Shown here in pieces: positions 56,549 to 64,000 of a DNA stretch of 64,000 nucleotides. The first letter of the stretch is position 1, and each line of letters opens with the position of its first letter. The notes under the pieces were generated by a model. That model had not been told where the DNA came from. It did no database searches and saw only the letters and a program-made list of their open reading frames with translations. Origin of the DNA: Anaerofilum sp. An201 (GTDB lineage: Bacteria; Bacillota; Clostridia; Oscillospirales; Ruminococcaceae); contig NZ_NFJT01000011.1 of NCBI RefSeq assembly GCF_002160015.1, positions 1 through 64,000 on the forward strand, in the 5' to 3' direction. Position numbers and translations under genes: made by a program.

Positions 56549-57634
56549 TTACCTTCCCCCATACAGCATGCAAAACACCAGCGCCAGAGCCGACAGCGGC
56601 GCCATCGTAGCGAAAAATATTGCCCAGAAGCGCTTCCAGCTGATGGGAAGGTCGCCAACCATCTTTCCTGTCTGGCCGTTCATGGCAAACAGGTAGTTGT
56701 TGCCCTTCCACCGGGTGCTGAGCAGCCACACCGGCAGCAGCGCCTGCCGCATCTTGGTGCGTTCGAGGTTGATCTTCTCATCAGTCAGCGTACAGCTGTC
56801 GTAGCCGGTGACGGTTCCGCGGATAAACTCCCGTGCAGAATTGCGGCAGCGCGTCTCGATCCGTCCCGTGCAATCTTCCGCGCTGATGTCGTATTTGTCG
56901 GCCAGAAAGCCCGGAAGGTAGGCGGTGGAAAAGGGCTTCATCTCGCTGTAGTTGAACGGCTCCAGAGAATCCATGTAATCGTCCGGCATCTTGGAGGACG
57001 CATCGGCCGGCACCCGCTCGAATTCCAGCGTTCCAGCGCGCCGCACATTGTAGTGCCGTGTTGTGATGATCTCATAATCGCCCCGGCGATGCACACTGCT
57101 GCGGGTGGCGTGGAAGGTCTGGTCCACGTCCGCGTGCATATCCATCAGCCAGAAAGGAACGTACACGCCGCGGATCTCCTGGATATGGCTGTCGCTTCGG
57201 AATTCTTTGGGCAGCAGGATTTTGTTTTTGTAATGCCGCCTGAGCGCATTTTCCGCCTCCTGTTTGTCCAATTGGAAGGGGATCACATAATTCGGCTCGA
57301 ACACGCCGGTCAGCTGGCCGGGCACCACCGACGGATTGCCGCAATAGGGGCAGCTGGTGGCGGCGGTGGTCTGGTCGCAGACCAGCTGCGCCGAACAGGA
57401 GGGGCAGGTGTAGACCCGGAGGTCCGCCTGTGCGGCTTCCTGCGCGGGGTTGGCCTGCTGTTCATTCTGGAATGCCTCGACGGCCTTCTCTTCCTTTTCG
57501 GCATACAGCGCCTCGATCTCGGCCACGTCATAGGAGGAACCGCAGTATTCACATTCCAGCTTTCCGCTGGAGGCCACAAATTTCAGCGGGGCGGTACAGG
57601 CCGGGCACTGATAGTTCGTCACTTGTGTGGGCAT
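56549..57634 (-). CDS. double zinc-ribbon membrane-associated protein (YdjG-like)
   Basis: 361 residues. Two TFIIB-like zinc ribbons lie at the N-terminus: CPACTAPLKF ... CEYCGSSYDV (about 10-32) and CPSCSAQLVCDQ ... CPYCGNPSVV (about 70-95). A conserved mixed region follows (VFEPNYVIPFQLDKQEAENA, GVYVPFWLMDMHADVDQTFH). The C-terminus has one or two membrane helices (FWAIFFATMAPLSALALVFC). This is the layout of Bacillus YdjG. SD AAGGAGAG. Partners are the SPFH gene before and the TPM gene after. Confidence 0.82.
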   Translation of the reverse strand: MPTQVTNYQCPACTAPLKFVASSGKLECEYCGSSYDVAEIEALYAEKEEKAVEAFQNEQQANPAQEAAQADLRVYTCPSCSAQLVCDQTTAATSCPYCGNPSVVPGQLTGVFEPNYVIPFQLDKQEAENALRRHYKNKILLPKEFRSDSHIQEIRGVYVPFWLMDMHADVDQTFHATRSSVHRRGDYEIITTRHYNVRRAGTLEFERVPADASSKMPDDYMDSLEPFNYSEMKPFSTAYLPGFLADKYDISAEDCTGRIETRCRNSAREFIRGTVTGYDSCTLTDEKINLERTKMRQALLPVWLLSTRWKGNNYLFAMNGQTGKMVGDLPISWKRFWAIFFATMAPLSALALVFCMLYGGR

Positions 57635-57666
57635 TGTCTCTCTCCTTCCGATGCATGCGGCACGGG

Positions 57667-59052
57667 TCAGTTTTTCATGTCCGTATCGGTGAAGGGATCG
57701 CCGCACTCGGGGCAGAATTTGGGCGGATGCCGGGGGTCTTCCGGCTCCCATCCGCATTTATCACACCGGTAGAGCGGCGCACCGGCCGGCTTTTTGCTGC
57801 CGCACTCGGAGCAGAATTTGCCCTTGTTCACCGCGCCGCAGGAACAGGTCCACCCCTGCGGGGCCGCGGGACGGGGCTGGCCGCATTCGGGGCAGAAATT
57901 GCCGGTGGCGACGGCGCCGCAGCTGCATTTCCAGCTTTCGGCGGGAACTGGCTTGGGGCTGCCGCAAGCGGAACAGAAATTGCCGGTGTTGCCGGTCTGG
58001 CCGCAGCTGCAGGTCCAGCTCTGTGCTGCGGCGGCAGCCTGCTGCTGGCCCATCTGGTAGAGGTTTTGGGCGTTGAATCCGCCCGCCTGCGCCGCCATGT
58101 TCATGTTCATGAAAGCCAGCGCCGGGCCGGTGGCCTGATTGCCGGCCGCCGTGCGCAGCGCGTCGGCCTGTGCGCGCGCCAGATTGGCCGCCGCACGGGA
58201 GGGGTCGGTGAAGGCCGCGTTCACCTGCAGCTCCCGGATCATCTTCTCGTCCTCCTCGTCGGCCGTGACCGAGGAGACGCCCACCGAAACGATCTCGATG
58301 CCGCGCTTTTCCTTCCACTGGGACGAAAGCTCCTGGTTCAGCGCCCGGGCCATCTCGGCGGTGTGGCCGGGCAGCGCCGAATAGCGCACGCCCATTGCGC
58401 TGATGCGGGCAAACGCCGGCTGCAGCGCGGTGAGCAGCTCGGTTTTGAGCTGGCTGTCCAGCTGGGAACGGGTGTATGCCTGCTCCACGTTGCCGCACAC
58501 ATTGGTGTAGAACAGCAACGGGTTGCAGATGCGGTAGCTGTATTCGCCGAAGCAGCGGATGGAGATGTCGATGTCGATGCCGGCGCGTTGGTCCACCACA
58601 CGGAACGGGACCGGATTGGCCGTGCCGTATTTGTTGCCGAGCATTTCCTTTGTGTTGAAGTAGTAGACGCGCTGGTCCCGCGCGGTATCGCCGCCGAAGG
58701 TGATGCGCCGGCCGACGGCCTTGAAGGTCTCGATGATGCTGTCGTCGAGGTTACCGGCAAAAATGCTGGGCTCCAACGAGGCGTCGTAGGTGAACTCGCC
58801 CGGTTCGGCGCACACCTCCACCACCTTGCCCTGGTCCACGATCATCATGCACTGCCCGTCGGCCACCGCAATGACCGAGCCGTTCGTGATGATGTTGTCG
58901 CTGCCCTTTTTGTTGCTGGAACGCCCCGAGGTGCGCTTCCGGCCCCGGACAGCCAGAACATTCTCTGGCAGAGAATCGCAGAAAAAATATTCCTTCCACT
59001 GGTCGGCGAGCACCCCGCTCACAGACCCCAGCGCAGCTTTGATCAGGCCCAT
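57667..59052 (-). CDS. SPFH-domain protein with four C-terminal zinc ribbons (YdjI-like)
   Basis: 461 residues. The SPFH/band-7-like domain covers about 25-330 (DISIRCFGEYSYRICNPLLF, YSALPGHTAEMARALNQELS, GIEIVSVGVSSVTADEEDEK). An Ala/Gln-rich hinge (about 310-345) leads to four zinc ribbons: CSCG...CSACG, CSCG...CPECG, CSCG...CSECG and CDKCG...CPECG. Bacillus YdjI has the SPFH domain and acts with PspA, YdjG and YdjH at the membrane; four ribbons are more than usual. It lacks a signal peptide, so it is cytosolic and scaffold-forming by inference. SD GGAGGA. First gene of the unit. Confidence 0.87.
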   Translation of the reverse strand: MGLIKAALGSVSGVLADQWKEYFFCDSLPENVLAVRGRKRTSGRSSNKKGSDNIITNGSVIAVADGQCMMIVDQGKVVEVCAEPGEFTYDASLEPSIFAGNLDDSIIETFKAVGRRITFGGDTARDQRVYYFNTKEMLGNKYGTANPVPFRVVDQRAGIDIDISIRCFGEYSYRICNPLLFYTNVCGNVEQAYTRSQLDSQLKTELLTALQPAFARISAMGVRYSALPGHTAEMARALNQELSSQWKEKRGIEIVSVGVSSVTADEEDEKMIRELQVNAAFTDPSRAAANLARAQADALRTAAGNQATGPALAFMNMNMAAQAGGFNAQNLYQMGQQQAAAAAQSWTCSCGQTGNTGNFCSACGSPKPVPAESWKCSCGAVATGNFCPECGQPRPAAPQGWTCSCGAVNKGKFCSECGSKKPAGAPLYRCDKCGWEPEDPRHPPKFCPECGDPFTDTDMKN

Positions 59053-59126
59053 ACTCCTCTTTCCTCCCTGTTCTTGCAGGACGGCCCGGTTTGGGGCACG
59101 TCTTGTTTTTGTCTTTCCTGCGCCCT

Positions 59127-59154
59127 ATTATATCACAAAACAGCGGATTCGCAA
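59127..59154 (-). promoter_or_regulatory. promoter of the SPFH-zinc-ribbon-TPM unit
   Basis: TTGCGA, 16-bp spacer, TATAAT preceded by TGA (extended -10). The gap 59053-59344 otherwise holds only the divergent promoter below. Confidence 0.6.
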
Positions 59155-59225
59155 ACACTGGAAAACACGCCTGCGAATTGGTGGAAATGCACAAAACCCC
59201 GTCTGTGCGGTTTTGCGGCGGGTGG

Positions 59226-59254
59226 TGGCAAATCCGACCGGTTTGTGGTATACT
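59226..59254 (+). promoter_or_regulatory. promoter of the plus-strand methyltransferase gene
   Basis: TGGCAA, 17-bp spacer, TATACT preceded by TGG. The -35 is weak; the -10 is good. Confidence 0.4.
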
Positions 59255-59344
59255 TGTACGCAAAGGAAGTGAACGCGCTGTGCGGCGGCACAAGCCCGGC
59301 AGGCACGGGCACGCCCGATTCGCTCACAGGGGAGGAAACCTGCA

Positions 59345-60076
59345 ATGAATGAAAACAAATACGACGACGAGATTTTTTTTGAAAAGTACAGCCAGATGGC
59401 ACGCTCCCGGCAGGGGCTGAAGGGCGCCGGCGAATGGAGCGAGCTGCAGAAGCTGCTGCCGGATTTCCACGGAAAGCGCGTGCTGGACCTGGGCTGCGGG
59501 TACGGCTGGCACTGCAAATATGCCGCCGAACACGGCGCGGCCTCGGTGCTGGGGATCGATCTTTCCGAAAAGATGCTGCAAATCGCCCGCCGGCTGAATC
59601 CCGCGCCCTGCATCGAATACCGCCGCGCCGCCATGGAGGACCTGCGCTTTGACGCGTGCAGCTTCGATGTGGTGCTCAGCTCGCTGGCCTTCCATTATGT
59701 GCGCGACTTCGCCCCGCTGGCGGACAACATCGCACACTGGCTCTGCAAAGGCGGCGACCTGGTCTTTTCGGTGGAACATCCGGTTTTCACCGCCTACGGT
59801 TCGCAGGACTGGTACTACGACCAGGACGGGAAGATCCTGCATTTCCCGGTGGACAATTACTACTACGAGGGACAGCGGCAGGCCATTTTTCTGGGAGAAC
59901 CGGTGACCAAATACCACCGCACCCTCACCACCTACCTGCACACCCTGCTGCAAAAAGGGTTCATGCTCACCGATGTTGTGGAACCGCAGCCTCCGGCAGA
60001 GATGATGCATCTTGCCGGGATGAAGGATGAGATGCGCCGTCCGATGATGCTGCTGGTGGCGGCGCGCAAGCTCTGA
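59345..60076 (+). CDS. class I SAM-dependent methyltransferase
   Basis: 243 residues. Motif I is VLDLGCGYGWHCKYAAEHGA; acidic motif II is VLGIDLSEKML. FDVVLSSLAFHYVRDFAPLA and HPVFTAYGSQDWYYDQDG match the UbiE/SmtA-like small-molecule methyltransferases. Substrate not predictable. ATG 59345 behind AGGGGAGG. Lone plus-strand gene, ending before the repeat-rich gap. Confidence 0.88.
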   Translation: MNENKYDDEIFFEKYSQMARSRQGLKGAGEWSELQKLLPDFHGKRVLDLGCGYGWHCKYAAEHGAASVLGIDLSEKMLQIARRLNPAPCIEYRRAAMEDLRFDACSFDVVLSSLAFHYVRDFAPLADNIAHWLCKGGDLVFSVEHPVFTAYGSQDWYYDQDGKILHFPVDNYYYEGQRQAIFLGEPVTKYHRTLTTYLHTLLQKGFMLTDVVEPQPPAEMMHLAGMKDEMRRPMMLLVAARKL

Positions 60077-60112
60077 GCGCCCGGCTGCCCCGGCGCATAC
60101 CGCAATACAAAG

Positions 60113-60155
60113 GAAACCGGCCCGAAGTCCGCTGCGCGGAGCTCGGGCCGGTTTC
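60113..60155. repeat. terminator-like hairpin, copy 1
   Basis: GAAACCGGCCCGA (60113-60125) pairs perfectly with TCGGGCCGGTTTC (60143-60155), and inside it TCCGC pairs with GCGGA. It lies 36 bases after the methyltransferase stop, as a terminator would, but its tail TTTCAGG is weak. It matches copy 2 at 60351 except for one base in the shared 39. Confidence 0.8.
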
Positions 60156-60201
60156 AGGCTGTCCAGTAAGCGATTCCCTTTGTGCGGCGGGGTAGCTTCG
60201 A

Positions 60202-60303
60202 CCTCATCCGCCCCGCTCGGGCGGGGCGCCTTCCCCAGGGGAAGGCTTGCCGTACCGTTGGCTTCCCCCAGGGGGAAGCTGTCCCCGAAGGGGACGGATG
60301 AGG
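60202..60303. repeat. compact multi-hairpin palindromic element (MITE-like)
   Basis: Ends are inverted repeats CCTCATCCG (60202-60210) and CGGATGAGG (60295-60303). Inside are four hairpins in a row: CGCCCCG/CGGGGCG (60209-60228), GCCTTCCCC-a-GGGGAAGGC (60228-60246), GCTTCCCCC-a-GGGGGAAGC (60261-60279) and GTCCCC-gaa-GGGGAC (60281-60295). There is no coding capacity. Such non-autonomous or REP-like elements recur in Ruminococcaceae genomes by my recollection; only one copy is seen in this window. Confidence 0.7.
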
Positions 60304-60350
60304 GGAAAGCCTGTGCGCAGCGCAAACCATCCCTTTGTCGGCAAGCTGAG

Positions 60351-60396
60351 ACCGGCCCGAAATCCGCTGCGCGGAGCTCGGGCCGGTTTGTGTTTT
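60351..60396 (+). repeat. terminator-like hairpin, copy 2
   Basis: ACCGGCCCGA (60351-60360) pairs with TCGGGCCGGT (60378-60387), again with the inner TCCGC/GCGGA stem, then TTGTGTTTT on the plus strand. It is a near-exact repeat of 60116-60154 and flanks the multi-hairpin element on the other side. The gap 60077-60408 contains these three elements and no gene. Confidence 0.8.
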
Positions 60397-60408
60397 GCAG
60401 AGACAGGA

Positions 60409-62340
60409 TCAGGAGGCCGCGTCGGACGCGTGCATCCGCTTTTCGTTCCACTCGTTCAGAGCGGTTTCAAACTCGGCGGCGCTCATCGGCTTCTCCAGCA
60501 GGTGCTGCCCCTTATAGCGCTCGCGGGCGGCGCCGAAGGGGGCATACTGCCCCTCGAAGGGATTCAGGTAGCTGGCAATGTAGCCGCTGCCCGACATGTG
60601 ATACGGGATCACGAAGGCGTGCTCGATGAGGAAGGCCTCGGCTTCGGCAAAGGCGGCATAGCGCTCGTCGTTGCTGGTGGTGATCTGGGAGGCGGCTTCC
60701 ATCATCCCATAGTATTCGTCCACCAGCGCCTGGGTCTCGGCGGTCTTGTTGGTGTAACCGTTTTCGGCGTCGGTGTACATGAACTGGTAGCTGTTGCCCG
60801 CCTTGAACGGTTCGCCCGCGTTCTCGGGGTCGGCGTAGTCGAAGCCCCAGTTGCAGATCAGCATGCCGTATTTGCCGGCGCGGCGGATCTCGCCCAAAAA
60901 TCCGGTGGAGGGACCGCTCACCAGCTGGATGTCGATATAGTCGGTGCCCAGCAGGCCCTCCAGCTGCTGCTCGATGACCTGGCACTCCTTGTCGCAGTTG
61001 GTCTCGTTGGGGTTGATGACCAGCGGGATAATGACCGGCAGGCTGGCGCCGGCGGCTTCCAGATCGGCCAGGGCGGCTTCTTTATACTCCAGCGCCTGGT
61101 CGGCGTCGAACGGATCGCCCTGGGTGATCGCGGCCAGCGAGCCCATCTCGGTGTAGTCGGTGCCGCTCTCGCCCACGGCAAAGGCCGGCGGCGTGATGGT
61201 GTTCAGCAAAAGCGTCTCGGGGTTTTCGGGCATCTGCACCGAGTAGCTCTTGACCCGGTCCAGACCGTAGTAGATGGATTTGCGGAAGTTCTCGCTGTTC
61301 ACCGCTTTGATCCAGTTTTCGGGCTGGTACTGCTCGTCGAAACTGGGCTCGAAGTTGAAGCTGATGAAATAGGTGTAGCTGGGATCGGCGCGGTTGGGAC
61401 GGACCAGGTCCTTGGTGGCGTCGTCCTCCATCCAGGCCTGCACCAGGTCGATGCTGATGGAGGCTTCGTCGATCTCGCCGCGCTTGAACATCTCGGGCGC
61501 CAGCGTGCCGGCCTCGGTGTTGAATTTCTTCTCGATCGTCTCGATATACACCTTATCCTTATCCCAGTAGGACGGGTTTTTCTGGTATACGTGCCGGTTC
61601 TGCGGCTCGAAGGACTCCAGGTAGTAGGCGCCGCAGTAGAGCAGGGTGTCGTTGCTGGTGCCGAAGCTGTCGCCCTTTTCCTCCAGGAACGGGCCGTACA
61701 CCGGGTAGAAGCAGCCGAAGCTGACCGCCGACACGAACCACGGCTTGACGCCGTCGGTGGTGAACTGGAGGGTGTAGTCGTCCACTGCCTTGATGCCCAC
61801 ATCCTCAAACGCGACCTCCTCCACCGGCTCGATGGGATCGCCCTCCGCGTTGGTGGTCCTGGTGCCGTTCTCGCTCTCCACCAGATAGGCGGTGTAGTCG
61901 TTGTAGGCCGCGGCGTTCTTCAGCGTGTTGGTCATCATATAGGCGGTGCCGGACCCGTTCGCCGCATCCAGCGCATAGCGGGCGGAGGACACGAAGTCGT
62001 TGGCGGTGACCTCGGCCACCTCCTGGGCGTTGTGGTCGATCCACTTCACGCCTTTGCGCAGATGGAAGGTCCACACCTCGGGGTTCTCCGGGTCCTGCTC
62101 CCAGCTCTCGGCCAGGCCGGGCAGCACGTTGCCGTAGCTGTCGTATTCCACCAGGCAGTCGATGGTGTTGTAGGCCACCTTCAGCTCATCGGTGGACGAG
62201 CTGACCAGATAGTTCAGGGTGCTCACCTCGCCGCTGTACAAAACGCGGTAGGTATTCTCATCCTTTGTACTTGTGCCGCCGCAGGCCGCAAGGCCCACCA
62301 TCATGGCAGCCGCCAGCGCCAAACTGATGGCTCGTTTCAT
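60409..62340 (-). CDS. oligopeptide ABC transporter substrate-binding lipoprotein
   Basis: 643 residues. Lipoprotein signal peptide MKRAISLALAAAMMVGLAAC with the acylated Cys at 20. The family-5 solute-binding fold follows: YRVLYSGEVSTLNYLVSSST, WTFHLRKGVKWIDHN, YFISFNFEPSFDEQ, FRKSIYYGLDR and NWGFDYADPENAG. It is longer than typical OppA/DppA but complete. SD AAAGGAGG. It follows a dipeptide epimerase gene by 37 bases, suggesting muropeptide or dipeptide uptake. Permease and ATPase genes are not in the window. Confidence 0.9.
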   Translation of the reverse strand: MKRAISLALAAAMMVGLAACGGTSTKDENTYRVLYSGEVSTLNYLVSSSTDELKVAYNTIDCLVEYDSYGNVLPGLAESWEQDPENPEVWTFHLRKGVKWIDHNAQEVAEVTANDFVSSARYALDAANGSGTAYMMTNTLKNAAAYNDYTAYLVESENGTRTTNAEGDPIEPVEEVAFEDVGIKAVDDYTLQFTTDGVKPWFVSAVSFGCFYPVYGPFLEEKGDSFGTSNDTLLYCGAYYLESFEPQNRHVYQKNPSYWDKDKVYIETIEKKFNTEAGTLAPEMFKRGEIDEASISIDLVQAWMEDDATKDLVRPNRADPSYTYFISFNFEPSFDEQYQPENWIKAVNSENFRKSIYYGLDRVKSYSVQMPENPETLLLNTITPPAFAVGESGTDYTEMGSLAAITQGDPFDADQALEYKEAALADLEAAGASLPVIIPLVINPNETNCDKECQVIEQQLEGLLGTDYIDIQLVSGPSTGFLGEIRRAGKYGMLICNWGFDYADPENAGEPFKAGNSYQFMYTDAENGYTNKTAETQALVDEYYGMMEAASQITTSNDERYAAFAEAEAFLIEHAFVIPYHMSGSGYIASYLNPFEGQYAPFGAARERYKGQHLLEKPMSAAEFETALNEWNEKRMHASDAAS

Positions 62341-62377
62341 AAAACATCCTCCTTTTGATCGGCAGAACGCCGATTTT

Positions 62378-63466
62378 TTAAATCGTTTCCAGCGTTGGCA
62401 TCCCCGTGATGCCGATGCCGGGGGTGCAGGGCATCTCGATGCGTCCCGCCGTGTAGACGGGGCCGCCCTCATACGGGTCGATGCGGCACAGGCCGGGGCC
62501 GTCCAGATCGGCGCGGGTGACGATCCCCTTCGCCGCGGCCAGGTGGGCGGCGGCGGATACGGCCAGCTTGGTCTCCAGCATACAGCCCACCATACACTCC
62601 ACGCCGCAGGTCTCGGCGATGGCGCACACCCGCAGCGCCCCGTGGATACCGCCGGTCTTCATCAGCTTGATGTTGATGAGGTCGGCGGCATGGCGGCGGA
62701 TGACCTCCAGCGCGTCGGCGGGAGAAAAGACGCTCTCGTCGGCCAGGATGGGGGTGGACACCGCGGCGGTGACGGCGGCCATGCCGTCCAGATCGTGGGC
62801 GGGGACCGGCTGTTCCACCAGGTCGATGTCCAGCCCGGCGTCCTCCATTTGGCGGATGATGCGCACCGCCTGCTTGGCGCTCCAGCCCTGGTTGGCGTCC
62901 ACCCGCAGCGCGATGTCCGGGCCGACCGCCTGCCGGATGGCCTGCATCCGCTGCACGTCGGCCAGCCCTTCCTTGCCCACCTTCACCTTCAGGATGCGGT
63001 ATCCCCCGGCCACGGCGGCGAGGCTGTCGGCCACCATCTGGTCAACGGGGTTGACGCTGATGGTGAGGTCGGTCTCGATGCAGCGGCGGCGGCCTCCCAG
63101 CAGCCGATACAGCGGGCGGTCCAGGATCTTGCCGTACAGGTCGTACAGCGCCATGTCCACCGCCGCCTTGGCCGAGGTGTTGTGCACCATGCAGCCGTCC
63201 AGCCGGGCAAAGAGTTCGTCCAGCTGTTCGGGGTCGCCGCCCTGCAGGGCCGGTGCGATGCAGCCGCGCACCGCGGCGGCGATGCTCTCCATCGTCTCGC
63301 CGGTGATGACCGCGGTGGGAGGCGCTTCGCCGTATCCGCAGACCCCTTCGTCGGTGCGCACGGTGACAATGACGCTCTGCACCGTTTCCACTGTGCGCAG
63401 GGCGGTCTTGAACGGACGGTGCAGCGGCGTGTACAGCGCCCCTGCCTCGATGGATGTGATCTTCAC
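62378..63466 (-). CDS. L-Ala-D/L-Glu-type dipeptide epimerase
   Basis: 362 residues, enolase superfamily (muconate lactonising subgroup). The N-terminal capping domain is followed by the barrel: catalytic Lys in KVKVGKEG, metal ligands Asp in RVDANQGWS, Glu in LVEQPVPAHDL and Asp in ADESVF, and the second Lys in INIKLMKTGG. This is the YkfB/YcjG pattern for murein-derived L-Ala-D-Glu. GTG at 63466 overlaps the hydrolase stop (GTGA) behind GGGAGG. The precise dipeptide is inferred. Confidence 0.9.
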   Translation of the reverse strand: MKITSIEAGALYTPLHRPFKTALRTVETVQSVIVTVRTDEGVCGYGEAPPTAVITGETMESIAAAVRGCIAPALQGGDPEQLDELFARLDGCMVHNTSAKAAVDMALYDLYGKILDRPLYRLLGGRRRCIETDLTISVNPVDQMVADSLAAVAGGYRILKVKVGKEGLADVQRMQAIRQAVGPDIALRVDANQGWSAKQAVRIIRQMEDAGLDIDLVEQPVPAHDLDGMAAVTAAVSTPILADESVFSPADALEVIRRHAADLINIKLMKTGGIHGALRVCAIAETCGVECMVGCMLETKLAVSAAAHLAAAKGIVTRADLDGPGLCRIDPYEGGPVYTAGRIEMPCTPGIGITGMPTLETI

Positions 63467-64000
63467 AGGCTTCCTCCCTCCTCGGCCTGCTCATACAGCA
63501 GCCGGGTGATGTCCTGGATCGCCCGGATAAACCGGGGCGGATCGGTGTGCTGCGAAAGGAAGCAGCCGGCAAAGGGGCGCGCGGCGTACACGATGCCCAC
63601 GTCGTGGGTGATGCCGTCGTCCTCGCCGGTCTTGTGCGCGCAGCGTGTGCCGGGCGGCAGCCAGAAGGGCATTTTGCCGTTCAGCCGCTGGTCGGCCAGG
63701 ATGTCCAGCATTTCGGCGCTGGCCTCGGGGCTGACGATCTCGCCCGCATAGAGCTTTTGCAGGAGCAGCAGCATGTCGGACGCGGTGACCGTGTTCTCGA
63801 TGCCCTTTGCCGAGGCGTCCGCGTCGAACAGAAGCCGCCGCAGCCTGGAATCCCGCGCGCCGTACTGCGCCATGCAGCCGTTCACCGCGTCGATGCCCAC
63901 CAGGCGGATCATCCGGTTGGCGGCGGTGTTGTCGCTGACCGTGATCATCAGGTGGCACAGGTCGGCCACGGTGGGCACGAGGCCGTCGTGCATGGCTTTC
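63463..64000 (-). CDS. serine hydrolase/class A beta-lactamase-like protein (start outside window)
   Basis: C-terminal 178 or so residues. The SDN loop is ITVSDNTAANRMIR and the KTG triad is CAHKTGEDDGITHDVGIVYA, both as in class A beta-lactamase-fold serine hydrolases. The SxxK motif and signal peptide must lie beyond the right edge, and the frame stays open to position 64000. Beside an epimerase and a peptide-binding protein it could act on murein peptides; a true beta-lactamase cannot be excluded. Confidence 0.85.
   Translation of the reverse strand, partial: KAMHDGLVPTVADLCHLMITVSDNTAANRMIRLVGIDAVNGCMAQYGARDSRLRRLLFDADASAKGIENTVTASDMLLLLQKLYAGEIVSPEASAEMLDILADQRLNGKMPFWLPPGTRCAHKTGEDDGITHDVGIVYAARPFAGCFLSQHTDPPRFIRAIQDITRLLYEQAEEGGSL

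Noticed and set aside
60202-60303. Hairpin series considered as a CRISPR array
   Set aside because: The units differ in sequence, are not regularly spaced direct repeats, and no cas gene is near.
63463-64000. Naming the truncated hydrolase a beta-lactamase resistance gene
   Set aside because: The SxxK motif and signal peptide are outside the window, and the neighbours point to peptide metabolism.

Overview
The window reads as chromosomal DNA of an endospore-forming, GC-rich anaerobic member of the Clostridia, most like an Oscillospiraceae/Ruminococcaceae-type gut bacterium. The taxon is an inference from gene content: Spo0A, SpoIVB, YabP and YabQ for sporulation; SepF, YlmH and DivIVA for Gram-positive division; HemZ, a split transketolase, long-form HPF and the miaB-ymcA-mutS-mutL order. 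I see no rRNA, tRNA, CRISPR array, integrase or transposase. Most genes lie on the minus strand with short spacers or overlaps and clear Shine-Dalgarno (SD) sequences.

Layout. 1-2743: envelope genes, namely the start of a secreted cell-wall-binding repeat protein, a polysaccharide pyruvyl transferase with a coiled-coil tail, and an XRE regulator. 2985-6822: an AI-2E-family transporter, polyphosphate kinase and an exported helix-hairpin-helix protein. 6954-9576: split transketolase and a HAD phosphatase. 9579-12884: sepF-ylmH-divIVA-lspA-rluD. 13033-21815: miaB, a YmcA/YlbF protein, mutS, mutL, miaA and an HlyD-like protein. 21924-27269: cytidine deaminase-like gene, uvrA, uvrB. 27406-34026: a large GT-C glycosyltransferase fusion, radC, an RluA-type pseudouridine synthase (plus strand), a zinc-ribbon membrane protein and a THUMP methyltransferase. 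34224-37699: hpf, then yabO(rqcP)-yabP-yabQ-divIC-yabR, an SdpI-like membrane protein and HU. 38000-49885: a long collinear run, cdaA-cdaR-FAD protein-recJ-rel-dtd-MBL hydrolase-hemZ-uridine kinase-like, ending in a zinc-ribbon gene. 49995-53245: an IspD-IspF fusion, an NTF2-like protein and a siroheme nitrite/sulfite reductase. 53458-55540 (plus): spoIVB-spo0A. 55779-59052: an SPFH / zinc-ribbon / TPM trio resembling Bacillus ydjI-ydjG-ydjH. 59345-60076 (plus): a methyltransferase. 60077-60408: a repeat-rich gap. 60409-64000: an oligopeptide-binding lipoprotein, a dipeptide epimerase and a truncated serine hydrolase.

How the genes fit together. The window combines housekeeping (repair, tRNA and rRNA modification, isoprenoid precursors), division and sporulation modules, and stress signalling (c-di-AMP, (p)ppGpp, polyphosphate, ribosome hibernation). 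The right edge looks like a murein-peptide uptake and use cassette. The least ordinary items are the SPFH/zinc-ribbon/TPM operon, the multi-hairpin element between two near-identical terminator-like repeats at 60113-60396, the Spo0A with a degenerate receiver, the tandem GT-C fusion, a recurrent TGCA-type -35 element with 17-bp spacing, and repeated TTG initiation behind strong SD sequences.
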